A stretch of 64,000 nt of DNA from CAYMUL01 sp964393605. Lineage in GTDB: Bacteria; Bacteroidota; Ignavibacteria; Ignavibacteriales; Ignavibacteriaceae. Positions 62,901 to 64,000 of the stretch are shown piece after piece. The notes under the pieces were generated by a model. It saw nothing but the letters and a program-made list of their open reading frames with translations. It had not been told where the DNA came from and ran no database searches. How positions within the stretch are numbered: the first letter of the stretch is position 1; every line of letters begins with the position of its first letter. Location of the stretch: contig CAYMUL010000006.1 of assembly GCA_964393605.1 (NCBI GenBank), positions 82,271 through 146,270 of the forward strand, read 5' to 3'. The position numbers were made by a program, and so were the translations under genes.

Positions 62901-63382
62901 TCACAATTGAAAGACGAGGTGAAAATTCTGCATGGACTTCTATCGGCTCTGTTCGCGGAAACGGAACAACTACCGAAACGATGAATTATTCTTTCGTTGA
63001 GAAAAATGTTGCAAACGGAAAATATGCTTACCGATTGAAACAACGTGATTTCGACGGAACGACTTCTTTTAGTAAAGAAATTGAAGTTGATGTAACTCTT
63101 CCAAAAGAATATTCGTTGACTCAAAATTATCCGAATCCATTCAACCCGGCAACAACGCTTTCATTCAGTCTTCCTGAAAAAGCAGTTGTTAGTTTGAATA
63201 TTTATACAACTCTCGGTGAACTTGTAACAAGTGTTATCAACTCCGAAGAGAGAGAAGCAGGATATTACCGCATTAACTTTGACGCTTCAAAACTTACGAG
63301 CGGAACTTATATCTATCAGATAAAAGCAAACGGCTCATCGAAATCGTTTATCGATTCGAAGAAGATGATTCTCGTCAAATAA
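59990..63382 (+). CDS. Secreted subtilisin-like (S8) protease with FN3 and C-terminal sorting domain
   Basis: The 1130-residue protein uses a GTG start after AAGGAG and has a signal peptide ending EIFSQ. A propeptide-like region (residues 25-150) precedes the S8 catalytic domain, with Asp187 in GIDTGVDVTHP, His227 in GHGTHTMGT and Ser417 in GTSMAAPHVVG. A fibronectin III domain lies near 480-590 and a beta-rich region near 600-930. A C-terminal domain with YSLTQNYPNPFNPATTLSFS near residue 1045 resembles type IX-like sorting domains of Ignavibacteria. It is probably cell-surface or secreted and is monocistronic. Confidence 0.93.
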   Translation: MKKLLLICVLFLLGASEIFSQVEVSTRLSRALQNSKSTDFVRGFVVLNDQVDILELDRQLYAENATLQQRAYRVITTLQEKAQNTQEDLKIFLETRMQERSVFSYESFWITNMFVIVAHPSVFEELMVSTEVSMLDLDVELQLDRPIYSEYSGNGTESVEPGIKIINAHKLWEMGITGLGRIVMGIDTGVDVTHPALNYKWRGNSVPANQAWFDPAGSTTPNDCDGHGTHTMGTMNGRSTTTADTVGIAINATWIAAKTICSSPHTSNSIAAFQWSMNPDGNPSTTNDMPDGIGNSWYDPNIGDECTSIYKATLDAVEAAGIAVVFSAGNSGPNATTITKPKNINTTEVNVWATAAIDGASYLGGNTNPIASFSSRGPSVCGGTGSLLIKPEASAPGVNVRSSVPGGGYDGTYSGTSMAAPHVVGAIALLREAYPTLTGHQVKMALYNTSKDLGTPGEDNTYGTGLIDVFAAYQSLGTPDTIPPTTISNLAAGDPTSSSLKLTWTVPADTSPGGVVGYAIRMSNSPINDTTAFNNATVVPFTGTIDTAGATQQLMIPQLNAGTTYYFNVKSRDTWGNWSALSNSPMGVTLGAPVMVVTPDSIFHALGTNQTLVDSVLIANVSSNASTMNYNVELLNNTFPGTVEVSIVPLTKEGLAISNKIKPDVEVPSFGQSLEGQGGPDAFGYKWIDSDEPNGPQYVWNDISTTGTLATNWTATGTYDPKDEGYAGPFTLGFPFKFYGQVKNQIYVSSNGALLFAAPTANMFTNAAIPTAATPNDLICPFWDDLDGRTQGTVHYQQVGNNFVVQFTNWQKYSATGSLTFQVVLNSGGKIMFYYNNMNATLNSASVGIENGTGSIGLQVAYNANYVKNNHAVKFAAEPDWLGVTNLSGMLFNGNTAKVQLTFRSEDFPGGNYSMDLKVTSSDPVHPVKVVPIKMHIDFIPVELTSFTADVVGTDVRLSWSTATETNNEGFTIERRGENSAWTSIGSVRGNGTTTETMNYSFVEKNVANGKYAYRLKQRDFDGTTSFSKEIEVDVTLPKEYSLTQNYPNPFNPATTLSFSLPEKAVVSLNIYTTLGELVTSVINSEEREAGYYRINFDASKLTSGTYIYQIKANGSSKSFIDSKKMILVK

Positions 63383-64000
63383 AATCAGTTAACAATTAGT
63401 AGTTAATAATTAGGTCGGGCAAATGCCCGACCTTTTTTATTTTGTAGAACAGTCTTTAATCTGCTCCATTCAATTTGCGAATTGTTTTAACTTTATTTGG
63501 CGAAGGCATTAAGTGTAAAAAAATATTCTAACAAATTTGAACATAGCTTTGAAATTAACGCAGAGAAAAATTTTCATTAATTGTGTTCTTAAAATTAAAA
63601 TCACGTTGTGTAACACTTTACCATAAACATTTGTGAATGCCGCATCAGGTTACTCATTCACACATTTAAAAACTTTCTTGCTTGTTGAAAAATTTAATCC
63701 TAAATTTGAAACGAATAAAGAGTATAAAACTTTATTTCTGCTACTAACAAAAAGAGACTGGTGTACATGATTTGTAAATTCAATTTCGATACCGATAAAA
63801 ATGTGGTAAAATATAATTCACGGATTATTGAATTAAAATTCATACGATCTACTCAATTTATTTGCAAGTTGTTGCGAACTATTTTTGATGGTATAAAATT
63901 TATACTTCAAATTTATGGGGCGAAAAATGAGTTTATGTCGGTATCCACTACTGTCCGGTTATAAATCAAATAAAAACAATTGGTTAGGGTCACCCTCACG
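63383..64000. other. Gene-free end of window
   Basis: Apart from the terminator at 63413, I see no gene in these 618 bases. A 67-codon frame at 63761 lacks a ribosome-binding site and coding character. A downstream gene may start beyond the window. Confidence 0.6.
63413..63438 (+). terminator. Terminator of the subtilase gene
   Basis: GGTCGGGCA pairs with TGCCCGACC around AA (63413-63432), followed by TTTTTT (63433-63438), 31 bp past the stop codon. Confidence 0.92.

Noticed and set aside
63761..63964. 67-codon frame near the window end
   Set aside because: It has no ribosome-binding site, is AT-rich and basic, and has no recognisable motif.

Overview
The window is a low-GC chromosomal segment from a bacterium of the Bacteroidota/Chlorobiota/Ignavibacteriota assemblage, most like Ignavibacteria. 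Signs of this are a secreted subtilase with a YPNPFNP-type C-terminal sorting domain, a DUF4783-type protein, a CPXCG protein, and promoters whose -10 region fits the TAnnTTTG pattern of that assemblage. The assignment is inferred from protein flavour; no rRNA gene is present.

Region 1 (1-22.3 kb) is mostly core genome. It holds the ftsA 3' end and ftsZ, a DnaE-like polymerase fragment without its catalytic half, a YajQ protein, tRNA-Pro(CGG), an OmpA-family porin-like protein, a SpmA/SpmB-type membrane protein, an amidase lipoprotein, a translationally coupled DUF4783 / NtrY-like kinase / AddA-like helicase-nuclease operon, and a pyrR-pyrB-pyrC operon.

Region 2 (20.7-32.2 kb and 45.5-59.9 kb) is a two-part anaerobic aromatic catabolism locus. 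The first part has bcrCBAD (ATP-dependent class I benzoyl-CoA reductase), an acyl/aryl-CoA ligase, an extra 2-hydroxyacyl-CoA dehydratase-type subunit and a ketopantoate-reductase-like protein. The second part has a molybdenum hydroxylase resembling 4-hydroxybenzoyl-CoA reductase with fused FeS and Mo subunits, an extra CoA-activase ATPase, a thiolase, had, oah, dch, a fused 3-hydroxyacyl-CoA dehydrogenase/enoyl-CoA hydratase, and XdhC- and MocA-type Mo-cofactor genes. Together they predict 4-hydroxybenzoyl-CoA -> benzoyl-CoA -> cyclohexadienoyl-CoA -> 3-hydroxypimeloyl-CoA -> glutaryl-CoA + acetyl-CoA.

Region 3 (32.2-45.4 kb) is an accessory block that splits the aromatic locus. Its left part (32153-35954) carries a DNA methyltransferase, a putative restriction endonuclease and a DUF1016/YhcG-type nuclease. 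It is bounded by a perfect 112-bp direct repeat of the 3' end of the ketopantoate-reductase-like gene, with an 84-bp perfect repeat pair nested inside. Its right part carries a redox/stress set (AhpD-like, YceI-like, Rieske-flavodoxin fusion, sensor kinase, small thioredoxin-fold protein), an AbiE-type toxin-antitoxin pair, a palindromic REP-like element and a Crp/Fnr regulator. Three TGTCA-N6-TGACA palindromes here each lie exactly 29.5 bp from a TAnnTTT -10 element, which looks like a local class II activator regulon.

Region 4 (59.9-64 kb) holds a large secreted subtilisin-like protease and about 0.6 kb with no supportable gene.
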